In this document: piece by piece, positions 4,806 to 11,900 of the stretch | Position numbering within the stretch: position 1 is the stretch's first letter | Layout of the letters: each line of letters starts with the position of its first letter | NCBI GenBank assembly: GCA_030706015.1 | Contig: JAUZPI010000113.1 | Coordinates: 1 to 11,900, forward strand | Reading direction: 5' to 3' | DNA length: 11,900 bases | Origin: Bacillota bacterium | GTDB taxonomy: Bacteria > Bacillota > Clostridia > Clostridiales > Clostridiaceae | The notes under the pieces: generated by a model | Database searches by the model: none | What the model was told of the DNA's origin: nothing | Seen by the model: only the letters and a program-made list of their open reading frames with translations | Made by a program: the position numbers and the translations under genes

Positions 4806-6674
4806 ATGCAGTCAATTAAAGAAATAGGGAATTTAGAATTTAGAAAAATTGAAGGAGATGATAAATATCTAGAGATATTTACAGAAGACTTTTCAAAAGG
4901 TACTAAATATAAAACAGTGTTTGAAATAGTAATTGCAATGGAAAATGATATAGCAGCATTTAGAGAAATAAGAACTAGGGAATATGATGATGAATTTAAG
5001 TTCAAATACCTCTATAGGTCTGGATCAAGTAGAGGATCTGACATTACCCCTACTGCCAAAATAACTGAGCCCCAGAAAACCTATATCAATAAGATTGTAG
5101 CTGGATTTGAAGATGGAGTACTAGATTGTGACAATAATCATATAGAGGAAAAAAAAGAACTTCAACTCGTTCTAAATATTTTAAAAAACGAAAAAGCTGT
5201 AATAGTGAAAAAAATAGAAGAAGTTTTTAATTCTATACCTAAGAAAGAAAGAGCTGTTGTCTTGACTGTCGTTATCCAGAATAGCGGCGAAGTCAAATAT
5301 ATAGGTGATTATGAAGTGTTTAGAAAACGAGTTAAGGAAATTCCTATAAAGAAATTTTATTATAGTGATACCTATAAAAAAGAAGTAAGAGGCGAAAAGA
5401 GTTCTTGTTCAATATGTAATTCGTTAAAAGATGAGGTTTATGGATTGGCTAGTCCTTTTGCATTTTTTACTATTGATAAACCAGGCTATATAGCAGGAAA
5501 TTTCAATTATGAAAGGTCATGGAGGAATTATCCAGTATGTAAACAATGTGCTATAGAGTTAGAGTTAGGCAAAAATTATTTAGACAGCAATCTCCAATTA
5601 AGCTTTTATGGGAGAAAATTTTATCTTATACCTAAATTGATATATCCAAATCAGTTAGAAAAGGTATTAAGAAGATATAGAAGTGCCTTTAGAAACGATG
5701 AATTTAAAAAAGCTAAGGATATTGGAAGTGCAGAGGAGCAAATATTAAAGCTATTATCAAAGGAAGATAACACAGTTACTTTTGATTTAATGTTTATTGA
5801 AGAGAATAATGCAGCACTTAATATACTGTTAAGTATTGAAGATGTTTATCCTTCAACATTTAGTATGCTTTATAATCAATGGCAAGAAATAAGAGGAATG
5901 AATTTCTTCAATAAAGTTGAGTATTTGGCTAATTTTAATTATATAAATATGCTGTTTAATAGCAAAGAGAATAATAAGTATTTCTTAGATACAATTGATA
6001 AAATCATTGGAAAAGGAAAAATAGAATACAACTTTCTAATAAGTTTTATAAACAAAAAATTAGTGGAGGCATTTATTAAAGAAGAAAAGGATGAATTTAT
6101 TAAGGGAGAAGATAATTACTATATAGCTACTCTAAGAGCATATACGTTTATTTATTATCTCTATAAATTGAAAAAGTTTAGAAATAAAGGAGAGTCAGGT
6201 GTAGAGGATATGGAGAGAGAAGAATGGAATATTAAAGATTTTCAAAATAAAAGAGCTGCTTTTGAAGATTTCTTTAGCTGTAATAAGGCTTTTTTTGATT
6301 CTAACTCAAAGAGATCTGTATTTATGCTTGGATATTTGTCAAAAAAATTACTTAACCTTCAGGCAGTAAATGAAAATGGAAGAAAGCCATTTATGAGTAA
6401 TTTAAATGGACTAAATATTACTAAGAGAGAGTTGACAAGATTAATGCCAAAGATACAAGGAAAATTTCAAGAATATAAAAAAGAATATTATAACGAAGAA
6501 TTAGAGCTTGCTTCTCAGTATTTAATAGAAAGTAATAATTTAAATGATTTAGCTAATCTAGATATACCGCTATATTTCTCAATGGGAATGAATATGGAGA
6601 GGAAGTTTAAATTAAGCATTAATGATGACCATAATGATAGTGTTGATGGAGGAATAATAAATGATCAAAAATAG
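4806..6674 (+). CDS. cas8b: Type I-B Cascade large subunit Cas8b (TM1802/Csh1-like)
   Basis: Cas8b is the large subunit of type I-B Cascade; it recognises the PAM and stabilises the R-loop, and then recruits Cas3. The 622-residue protein has the marks of the TM1802/Csh1 branch. These include a four-cysteine zinc finger made from Cys201/Cys204 (SCSICNSL) and Cys245/Cys248 (YPVCKQCAIEL), with SPFAFFTIDKPGY between the pairs. The family is poorly conserved elsewhere, so the call rests on the finger, the length and the place directly before cas7-cas5-cas3. Translation starts at the ATG at 4806, with a near-perfect GGAGGTG at 4794-4800. Its end overlaps cas7 by 14 bp. It is the first gene of the interference operon, and the intergenic region in front of it carries the candidate regulatory RNA and its target. 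Confidence 0.9.
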   Translation: MQSIKEIGNLEFRKIEGDDKYLEIFTEDFSKGTKYKTVFEIVIAMENDIAAFREIRTREYDDEFKFKYLYRSGSSRGSDITPTAKITEPQKTYINKIVAGFEDGVLDCDNNHIEEKKELQLVLNILKNEKAVIVKKIEEVFNSIPKKERAVVLTVVIQNSGEVKYIGDYEVFRKRVKEIPIKKFYYSDTYKKEVRGEKSSCSICNSLKDEVYGLASPFAFFTIDKPGYIAGNFNYERSWRNYPVCKQCAIELELGKNYLDSNLQLSFYGRKFYLIPKLIYPNQLEKVLRRYRSAFRNDEFKKAKDIGSAEEQILKLLSKEDNTVTFDLMFIEENNAALNILLSIEDVYPSTFSMLYNQWQEIRGMNFFNKVEYLANFNYINMLFNSKENNKYFLDTIDKIIGKGKIEYNFLISFINKKLVEAFIKEEKDEFIKGEDNYYIATLRAYTFIYYLYKLKKFRNKGESGVEDMEREEWNIKDFQNKRAAFEDFFSCNKAFFDSNSKRSVFMLGYLSKKLLNLQAVNENGRKPFMSNLNGLNITKRELTRLMPKIQGKFQEYKKEYYNEELELASQYLIESNNLNDLANLDIPLYFSMGMNMERKFKLSINDDHNDSVDGGIINDQK

Positions 6675-7650
6675 AAGTGAATTAGTTTTTTTATATGATA
6701 TTGTGGACAACAACCCAAACGGTAATCCATTGGATTCTAACAAACCACGTATTGATGAAGAATCAGGAATAAATATTGTAACAGAAGTAAGGTTAAAAAG
6801 AACGATTAGAGATTATTTAAATGAGTATAAAGGTAAGGAGATATTTGTAAGAGAGATTAGAGATGAAGACGATAAGGTACAGGATGCTAAGGCAAGAGCA
6901 AGGGATTTTGGAAGTACAAAAATAGATATTGCCAAGAAGGTATTAGAAGAGTGTATTGATGTTAGACTTTTTGGTGCTACAATACCATTAGAATTAGAAA
7001 AGAAATCAAAGACAAAGAAGAACGATAACGTAACTGGTGAAGATAATGAAAAAGATAAAGATAAGAAGGAAAAATCATCTATAACATTTACTGGTCCTGT
7101 ACAATTTAATATGGGGCGCTCCTTACATAGGGTAGAATTAAAAAGGATAAAAGGAACAGGTGCCTTCGCTTCGGATTCAGGTAAAGACAATAAGACCTTT
7201 AGGGAAGAATATATATTGCCATACAGCCTGATAGGGTTTTATGGAATAATAAATGAACATGCAGCTGAAAAAACAAATTTATCCCAAGAGGATATTGATT
7301 TGCTAATAGATGCTATGTGGAATGGTACAAAGAACTTGATATCTAGAAGTAAGGTTGGTCAGCTTCCAAGAATATTAATAAAGGTTAATTATAAGGAAGA
7401 TAACTATCATATTGGTGGATTACTTAATAAGATTAGGTTAGATTCTAAAATTGATGATGAAGCTATAAGAGGTACAAAAGACTACATTGTAAATTTAGAT
7501 GATTTTATTGATGTGATTTATAGAAATAAAGATAAGATAGAAAATATAGAGTACAGTATAGATGAAGATATAAAAGTTTCATATAAGGGTCAAACAAAAC
7601 AAATTAAGAATTTAATAGAAGGTATATCACTAAAGAAATTGAACCTATAG
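6661..7650 (+). CDS. cas7: Type I-B Cascade backbone Cas7 (Csh2-like)
   Basis: Cas7 is the RRM-fold subunit that polymerises along the crRNA spacer to form the Cascade backbone. The 329-residue protein opens with SELVFLYDIVDNNPNGNPLD, the Csh2/Cas7 signature, then EVRLKRTIRDYL. Later it has the ITFTGPVQFNMGRSLHRVEL segment, ending near residue 160, and AFASDSGKDNKTFREEYILP. Residues about 112-138 form a lysine/aspartate/glutamate-rich low-complexity insert (for example EKDKDKKEK) between the first strand region and the GPVQ motif, probably a surface loop. The ATG at 6661 has GGAGG at 6648-6652. It overlaps the end of cas8b, and cas5 follows 13 bp later. Confidence 0.94.
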   Translation: MIKNRSELVFLYDIVDNNPNGNPLDSNKPRIDEESGINIVTEVRLKRTIRDYLNEYKGKEIFVREIRDEDDKVQDAKARARDFGSTKIDIAKKVLEECIDVRLFGATIPLELEKKSKTKKNDNVTGEDNEKDKDKKEKSSITFTGPVQFNMGRSLHRVELKRIKGTGAFASDSGKDNKTFREEYILPYSLIGFYGIINEHAAEKTNLSQEDIDLLIDAMWNGTKNLISRSKVGQLPRILIKVNYKEDNYHIGGLLNKIRLDSKIDDEAIRGTKDYIVNLDDFIDVIYRNKDKIENIEYSIDEDIKVSYKGQTKQIKNLIEGISLKKLNL

Positions 7651-7663
7651 GGGAGATGAAACT

Positions 7664-8365
7664 ATGAAGTGCTTAGTATTTGATATATGGGGTGAATATG
7701 GACATTTTAGAAAGTTCTATACAACATCATCACCTTTAACATTCTCCATTCCTCCAAGGACAACTATATGTGGTATTATTGCTGCTATTATTGGCTTAGA
7801 TAAAGAAGAATATTTAAAACATTTTACTAAAGATAAAGCAAATATAGCTATACAACTTAACAGTCCAGTTAATAAGACTCGCATATCTTATAATTTAATC
7901 AATACTAAAACTGCTAAGATGTATAGCAAAATAAAAGATAGGACTCAAGTTACATATGAAATTTTAAAGAATCCTAGTTTCAGAGTTTATGTTAACCATA
8001 CAGATATGGAGATATACGAAAGACTAAAAGACTTTTTAGAAAAGAAGAAAAATTATTATACTATTTCAATGGGATTGAGTCAGCTAATTGCAGAGTTTAA
8101 ATATTTAGGTGAGATAGATGTAGAGGCAAAAACAAATAGTAATGATTTTGTGGATATAAAAACCGCTTTAGCATTTGATGAAAAGCTAGAGATAGAATTT
8201 GAAGCTGGTAAAGAGTATTTTAAGGACACTATGCCTAATGAAATGAATGAAGATAGGGTAGTAACTGAGTACAATAAAGTACTGTTTGAAAGAAACGGTT
8301 TACCAATAAGATGTAAGTGTAATTACTATCTAGGAAATGAAGGTGAGAGAATTGTATTCCTATAA
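7664..8365 (+). CDS. cas5: Type I-B Cascade subunit Cas5
   Basis: Cas5 binds the 5' tag of the crRNA and contacts Cas8b at the foot of Cascade. The 233-residue protein has the typical N-terminus: FDIWGEYGHFRKFYTTSSPL followed by TFSIPPRTTICGIIAAIIGL. The HFRK and PPRT-GIIAAIIGL motifs define the Cas5b/Cas5h group. Processing activity as in type I-C Cas5 is not expected because a separate Cas6 is present. A GGGGAGATGA site lies just upstream of the ATG at 7664. The 3' end overlaps the start of cas3, indicating translational coupling. Confidence 0.94.
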   Translation: MKCLVFDIWGEYGHFRKFYTTSSPLTFSIPPRTTICGIIAAIIGLDKEEYLKHFTKDKANIAIQLNSPVNKTRISYNLINTKTAKMYSKIKDRTQVTYEILKNPSFRVYVNHTDMEIYERLKDFLEKKKNYYTISMGLSQLIAEFKYLGEIDVEAKTNSNDFVDIKTALAFDEKLEIEFEAGKEYFKDTMPNEMNEDRVVTEYNKVLFERNGLPIRCKCNYYLGNEGERIVFL

Positions 8366-10655
8366 ATTAAAATCACATGAGGATTCCTATCTTATTAATC
8401 ACCTGAAATTTGTTGGGAATAGGGCTAAAGAATTAATTCAAAATAAAGATTTAAAATTTAGTTATAATAAAGAACTATTGGAAAGTGCAGCTGAGGTCAT
8501 GGGTTATTCCCATGACCTTGGTAAAGGTACTTCGTTTTTTCAGCAATACTTAGAGGATATGATTAAATACGGAAAAAGTAGTGTTGAGGACAAACTTAAG
8601 AGCCATGCCGCTATATCAGCATTGATTTGTTATAATAATCTGAGAAAAGTAGATGAAGAACTAGCTCTTATAGGTTATGTAGTTGTAAAAAGGCATCATG
8701 GAAATCTTAATAATTTCAGAGACGAAAGTAATATAACTAATCTAGAGATTAGGGATCAAAAAAAGTTGATTGCAAAACAATACAATGCTTTAAGTGAAGA
8801 GATAAGGAATATATGCAATGAACTTGCGTTGGAATTTTTAGAACTTCAGGACTTAATAACATTAATGGATGAGATTTATGAAAATCTTGAGGAGTACAAT
8901 TGTAATCTGGAAGATAATAAGGATTTTGAAAAGTATATATTATTTAAATATTTATTTTCCGTATTAATATATGCAGATAAGGAGCATGCCATATTTAGAG
9001 AAAAGAATAATATAAGTTACGAAATTCCACCAACTTTAATTGATGATTATAAGTTAAAGAAGTTCAGGAACTCAGATGAAAAAAATATTAGGAATATAGT
9101 ATACGATGATGTGCTAGAAAACATAGAAAAGAATGATAGAAGAATAATGTCTATTACATTACCTACAGGGACAGGCAAAACTCTTTTGTCAATGTCAGCT
9201 GCCTTAAAACTTAAGGCTAAACTTAGAGAAGATATGAAGATAGTCTATTGTCTTCCATTTACTTCTGTTATAGATCAGAATTTTGAAGAGTATAAGAAAG
9301 CAATTAGTACAGTTACAAATGAAAAAGTCACATCAGAACAAATATTAAAACATCATTATTTATCTCCTAAGAACTATGAAAAGAGTGACTTCTATTATGA
9401 AGGGGATGAAGGTAGATTTTTAACGCAAAACTGGAACTCTCAAATAGTTGTAACAACATTTATTCAGTTTTTTAATACGGTTTTTTCAAATAACAATAGC
9501 GATTTAATTAAATATAATACTCTTGCAAATTCAATTGTACTCTTAGATGAAGTTCAATCAATACCATATAAGTATTGGAGAATAATTAATACACTATTTA
9601 AGGATATGGCAAATAAGTTAAATATGTATTTTATTTTTATAACTGCTACACAACCGTTAATCTTTGATAAAAAAGATATATTTGAACTTGCAGAAAAGTC
9701 AGAGAGTTACTTTAAGGCATTTAAGAGAACTAGGCTGATTGTAAAGGAAGATCCGATGGAAAAGGAACAGTTTTTTGATTTTGCAAGAAATATTATAGGT
9801 AAAAACAAAGATAAAAATATTCTTATAATTGTAAATACAATAAGGTTATCACAAGAATTATTTAATACATTAAAAGACTTAGATGATAGTAGAGAAAGAG
9901 TATATCTATCTACAAGCATTGTACCAAAAGAGAGAAAAAGAAGGATAGAGTTGATAAAGAATGGTACTAGCAAAAAAATTGTTATTAGTACTCAAATGGT
10001 TGAAGCTGGTGTAGATATTGATATGGATATAGTTATAAGAGATATGGCACCATTGGATTCTATTAATCAGAGTGCAGGCAGGGCCAATAGGGAAAACAGA
10101 GGAGAATATCTAGGGGAAGTATATCTTGTAAGGGTTGAACAGAATAACAAGCTGTTAGCTAGCTTTGTATATAGGGATATTGTTTTATTACCAAGTACTG
10201 AAAAGGTGTTAAGAGGAAGAGAAGTTGTTCTTGAAGAAGATTATAAAGAAATTAGTGATAGTTATTTTAAAGAATTAAAATCAAACCTAAGTAATAAAGA
10301 ATCTAAGAAATTAGAAAATTTAATATGTGAATTAGAGTTTGAGGAAATAAATAAGGCGTTTCAACTTATTGAAGATCAGGAAAAGATTTCTTTATTCATA
10401 GAGATGGACATGGAAGCTAAAGAGGTTTGGAGTAAGTATCAAGAATTTAAATCTATAAAAGATATTCATGAGAGAAGAAATAAACTTGAGACTATTAAAG
10501 GCGAGCTCTATCAATATGTAATATCTGTATTTAAGAATAAGTGCAGGGAAAATATTAATGAGGGCATAGGATATATTTCTATGAATCAGTTGGAAAATGC
10601 CTATGATGTAGATTTGGGTTATAAAACAGAAGAAAATTCTATTATGATTTTATAA
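8352..10655 (+). CDS. cas3: CRISPR-associated nuclease-helicase Cas3 (HD plus DExD/H)
   Basis: Cas3 is recruited to the Cascade R-loop, nicks the displaced strand and then degrades DNA 3' to 5' while unwinding. The N-terminal HD nuclease shows His54-Asp55 (YSHDLGKG), His85 (KSHAAIS), His115/His116 (KRHHGNL) and Asp208 (YADKEH). The helicase has Walker A TLPTGTGKT (269-277), the DEVQ box (399-402), TATQP (431-435), STQMVEAGVDID and QSAGRANR (573-580). All key residues are present, so the enzyme should be active; it has 767 residues. The frame also opens at an ATG at 8337, which has only a weak site. I prefer the TTG at 8352: AAGGTGA (8340-8346) stands 5 nt before it and it gives MYSYKLKSHEDSYL, the usual Cas3 beginning. 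Either start overlaps cas5. Confidence 0.95.
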   Translation: MYSYKLKSHEDSYLINHLKFVGNRAKELIQNKDLKFSYNKELLESAAEVMGYSHDLGKGTSFFQQYLEDMIKYGKSSVEDKLKSHAAISALICYNNLRKVDEELALIGYVVVKRHHGNLNNFRDESNITNLEIRDQKKLIAKQYNALSEEIRNICNELALEFLELQDLITLMDEIYENLEEYNCNLEDNKDFEKYILFKYLFSVLIYADKEHAIFREKNNISYEIPPTLIDDYKLKKFRNSDEKNIRNIVYDDVLENIEKNDRRIMSITLPTGTGKTLLSMSAALKLKAKLREDMKIVYCLPFTSVIDQNFEEYKKAISTVTNEKVTSEQILKHHYLSPKNYEKSDFYYEGDEGRFLTQNWNSQIVVTTFIQFFNTVFSNNNSDLIKYNTLANSIVLLDEVQSIPYKYWRIINTLFKDMANKLNMYFIFITATQPLIFDKKDIFELAEKSESYFKAFKRTRLIVKEDPMEKEQFFDFARNIIGKNKDKNILIIVNTIRLSQELFNTLKDLDDSRERVYLSTSIVPKERKRRIELIKNGTSKKIVISTQMVEAGVDIDMDIVIRDMAPLDSINQSAGRANRENRGEYLGEVYLVRVEQNNKLLASFVYRDIVLLPSTEKVLRGREVVLEEDYKEISDSYFKELKSNLSNKESKKLENLICELEFEEINKAFQLIEDQEKISLFIEMDMEAKEVWSKYQEFKSIKDIHERRNKLETIKGELYQYVISVFKNKCRENINEGIGYISMNQLENAYDVDLGYKTEENSIMIL

Positions 10656-10685
10656 AAATATTGAGTATATGGAGGAAGAAGTATA

Positions 10686-11345
10686 TTGAAATTAGATGTT
10701 TGTAAAATAGTATTTGATAATATTAAGCTGTCACCTAGGTATAGTGAAAAAATAAGAGGTTATTTGGGGAATAAATACATAGAAAATGACTTATTTCATA
10801 ATCATGTAGACGGTAATTTTATATATAGATATCCAATGGTCCAATATAAGGTGGTATCTAAGGTTCCAATTATAATTGGAATAAATGAGGCAGCCAATCT
10901 TGTTGCTAATATAGGTGTTAATGATGATGAATTAATACTTGATGGTATAGAATATGATGCATTTCAAAAGGAGATAATAAAATCAAGCTTTGAGTTTGGA
11001 TGTACAGATGACTATATTAAATATACTTTTATTACTCCATGGATCGCATTAAATCAAAAAAATAGTGAAATATATAAGACTGCTAATAATATGGAACAAG
11101 AAGATATGCTAAAAAAGATTCTCATAGGTAATATAATATCTATGTCTAAAGGTCTAAACTATAATGTTTCTGAAAAGATTAATTGCTGGATAAATCTAAA
11201 AGAAAGAGAGGTTATGCTTAAAGGAATAAGACATATCGGGTTTATAGGTGAATTTAAAGTGAATTTTAATATGCCAGATTATCTGGGATTGGGGAAATCT
11301 GTATCAAGGGGGTTTGGAACAGTTAAAGGTGAAAGTTATATATAG
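10686..11345 (+). CDS. cas6: crRNA-processing endoribonuclease Cas6 (Cas6b type)
   Basis: Cas6 cuts inside each repeat of the array transcript, leaving the last 8 nt of the repeat (AUUGAAAC here) as the crRNA 5' tag. The 219-residue protein ends with the glycine-rich RNA-binding loop of the superfamily, GLGKSVSRGFGTVKG. His38, His40 and Tyr47 (LFHNHVDGNFIY) lie in the N-terminal region where the Cas6b family carries its catalytic His/Tyr; this assignment is inferred. The segment HIGFIGEFKVNFNMPDYLGL fits the Cas6b C-terminal domain. The start is a TTG at 10686 with GGAGG at 10671-10675; no ATG is suitable. It lies 30 bp after cas3 and is the last gene before the array, whereas in many type I-B operons cas6 comes first. 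Confidence 0.9.
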   Translation: MKLDVCKIVFDNIKLSPRYSEKIRGYLGNKYIENDLFHNHVDGNFIYRYPMVQYKVVSKVPIIIGINEAANLVANIGVNDDELILDGIEYDAFQKEIIKSSFEFGCTDDYIKYTFITPWIALNQKNSEIYKTANNMEQEDMLKKILIGNIISMSKGLNYNVSEKINCWINLKEREVMLKGIRHIGFIGEFKVNFNMPDYLGLGKSVSRGFGTVKGESYI

Positions 11346-11534
11346 ATTTTTTACCTAGACAAGATTCAAACTTTAAATACTTGATGAATAAATGCATCCG
11401 GCTATATAATAAGTATGTAAGATGGACTAATAGGTGGATAATTTAGTTGAATTACTATAATAAAATATGAATCTTAGGCCTGTCTTATATACCCTTATAA
11501 TAGGCAATATATAAGCGTTTAATAAAAATTCGCT
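11346..11534 (+). promoter_or_regulatory. CRISPR leader
   Basis: This AT-rich, non-coding 189-bp region separates the cas6 stop from the first repeat. Besides the promoter it contains a perfect 8-bp inverted repeat, CTTATATA (11484-11491) and TATATAAG (11508-11515), enclosing another TATAAT (11496-11501). No clear intrinsic terminator follows cas6, so operon transcripts may run into the array. New spacers would be added at its right end. Confidence 0.7.
11381..11410 (+). promoter_or_regulatory. CRISPR leader promoter
   Basis: TTGATG (11381-11386) and a perfect TATAAT (11405-11410) are 18 bp apart, giving a start near 11417, about 118 nt before the first repeat. The first 19 bases from the -35 match the cas1 promoter region at 17 positions. 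It drives the array in the direction that makes the repeat's 3' end the crRNA tag. Confidence 0.65.
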
Positions 11535-11900
11535 GCTTAAGAGATACTTCCAGTAGAATAAGGATTGAAACACGATACTGTAACAAATACAGTTGCATGT
11601 TTTAGCGCGCTTAAGAGATACTTCCAGTAGAATAAGGATTGAAACCATACTCTTCTTTTGTAACATATCCCTCTTTAAAGCTTAAGAGATACTTCCAGTA
11701 GAATAAGGATTGAAACTATGTATCTCTAATATCTTCCTCTAAAAGAGCTTCATGCTTAAGAGATACTTCCAGTAGAATAAGGATTGAAACAATACAAAAT
11801 TAAAACCTGATAAAATGTCGTCTCTAGCTTAAGAGATACTTCCAGTAGAATAAGGATTGAAACGAAACAACATTAGATATTTCCTTAAGATCTAAAGAGC
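11535..11900 (+). CRISPR. CRISPR array, five identical 37-bp repeats, cut by the right edge
   Basis: Repeats lie at 11535-11571, 11609-11645, 11680-11716, 11754-11790 and 11827-11863, and all five are identical. They begin GCTTAAGAGATACTTCC and end AATAAGGATTGAAAC; the bases just outside vary, so the unit is 37 bp. The four complete spacers are 37, 34, 37 and 36 bp, and a fifth continues past 11900. The ATTGAAAC end is the usual Cas6-type 5' tag, so the + strand is the crRNA strand and the leader is on the left, next to cas6. The only internal pairing is a weak TACT/AGTA stem around TCC. Lack of drift in the leader-proximal repeats suggests recent activity. Spacer targets cannot be judged here. 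Confidence 0.98.

Noticed and set aside
6813..7190. 125-codon open frame antisense to cas7
   Set aside because: Ser/Phe/Leu-rich translation is the mirror of the Lys/Glu/Asp-rich Cas7 insert, without family motifs.
11133..11143. Exact 11-nt match to the small RNA guide inside cas6 (ATAATATCTAT)
   Set aside because: An 11-nt AT-rich match is plausible by chance in 24 kb of double-strand search space; it is inside a coding region and has AAT, not TTA, at the PAM position.
11427..11666. 79-codon open frame on the - strand
   Set aside because: It runs through the leader and CRISPR repeats, has no recognisable domain and is an accident of the repeat sequence.

Overview
The window is AT-rich with strong Gram-positive ribosome-binding sites, and its protein families are typical of low-GC Bacillota. 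A Clostridia-like host is the best guess. The main content is a complete type I-B CRISPR-Cas locus on the + strand, from about 2.6 kb to the right edge. To its left lies a stretch of mostly decayed accessory genes.

Layout. (1) Positions 1-79 (-) hold the first 26 codons of an inorganic-pyrophosphatase-like protein, running off the left edge. (2) Positions 80-382 hold an extended -10 promoter for that gene, two strong GC-rich hairpins and a promoter for the next gene. (3) Positions 383-802 are the remains of an AAA-ATPase-like/PDDEXK_9 gene. (4) Positions 976-1851 encode an intact Rpn-family nuclease with a terminator. (5) Positions 1979-2409 (-) are a Uma2-family nuclease broken in its core. 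(6) Positions 2606-4556 are the adaptation module cas1-cas2-cas4 with its own candidate promoter. (7) Positions 4557-4805 are an intergenic region with an apparent crRNA-like regulatory RNA on the - strand. (8) Positions 4806-11345 are the interference operon cas8b-cas7-cas5-cas3-cas6. (9) Positions 11346-11534 are the leader, with a good promoter. (10) From 11535 there is a CRISPR array of five identical 37-bp repeats, cut by the right edge.

How it works together. Cas1, Cas2 and Cas4 should acquire spacers. Cas6 should cut the array transcript to leave an 8-nt AUUGAAAC tag. Cas8b, Cas7 and Cas5 with the crRNA form Cascade, and Cas3 (HD nuclease plus helicase) degrades the target.

The most interesting signal is between cas4 and cas8b. 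Read on the - strand, it has a degenerate repeat ending in the exact ATTGAAAC tag, a short guide, a second degenerate repeat (15 of 17 bases in its conserved part) and a perfect intrinsic terminator. The guide matches DNA just upstream of cas8b over 16 positions with mismatches only at 6 and 12, the flipped-out positions of a Cascade R-loop. This has the form of a CreR/CreA-type RNA by which Cascade would repress its own operon. It is inferred from sequence only.
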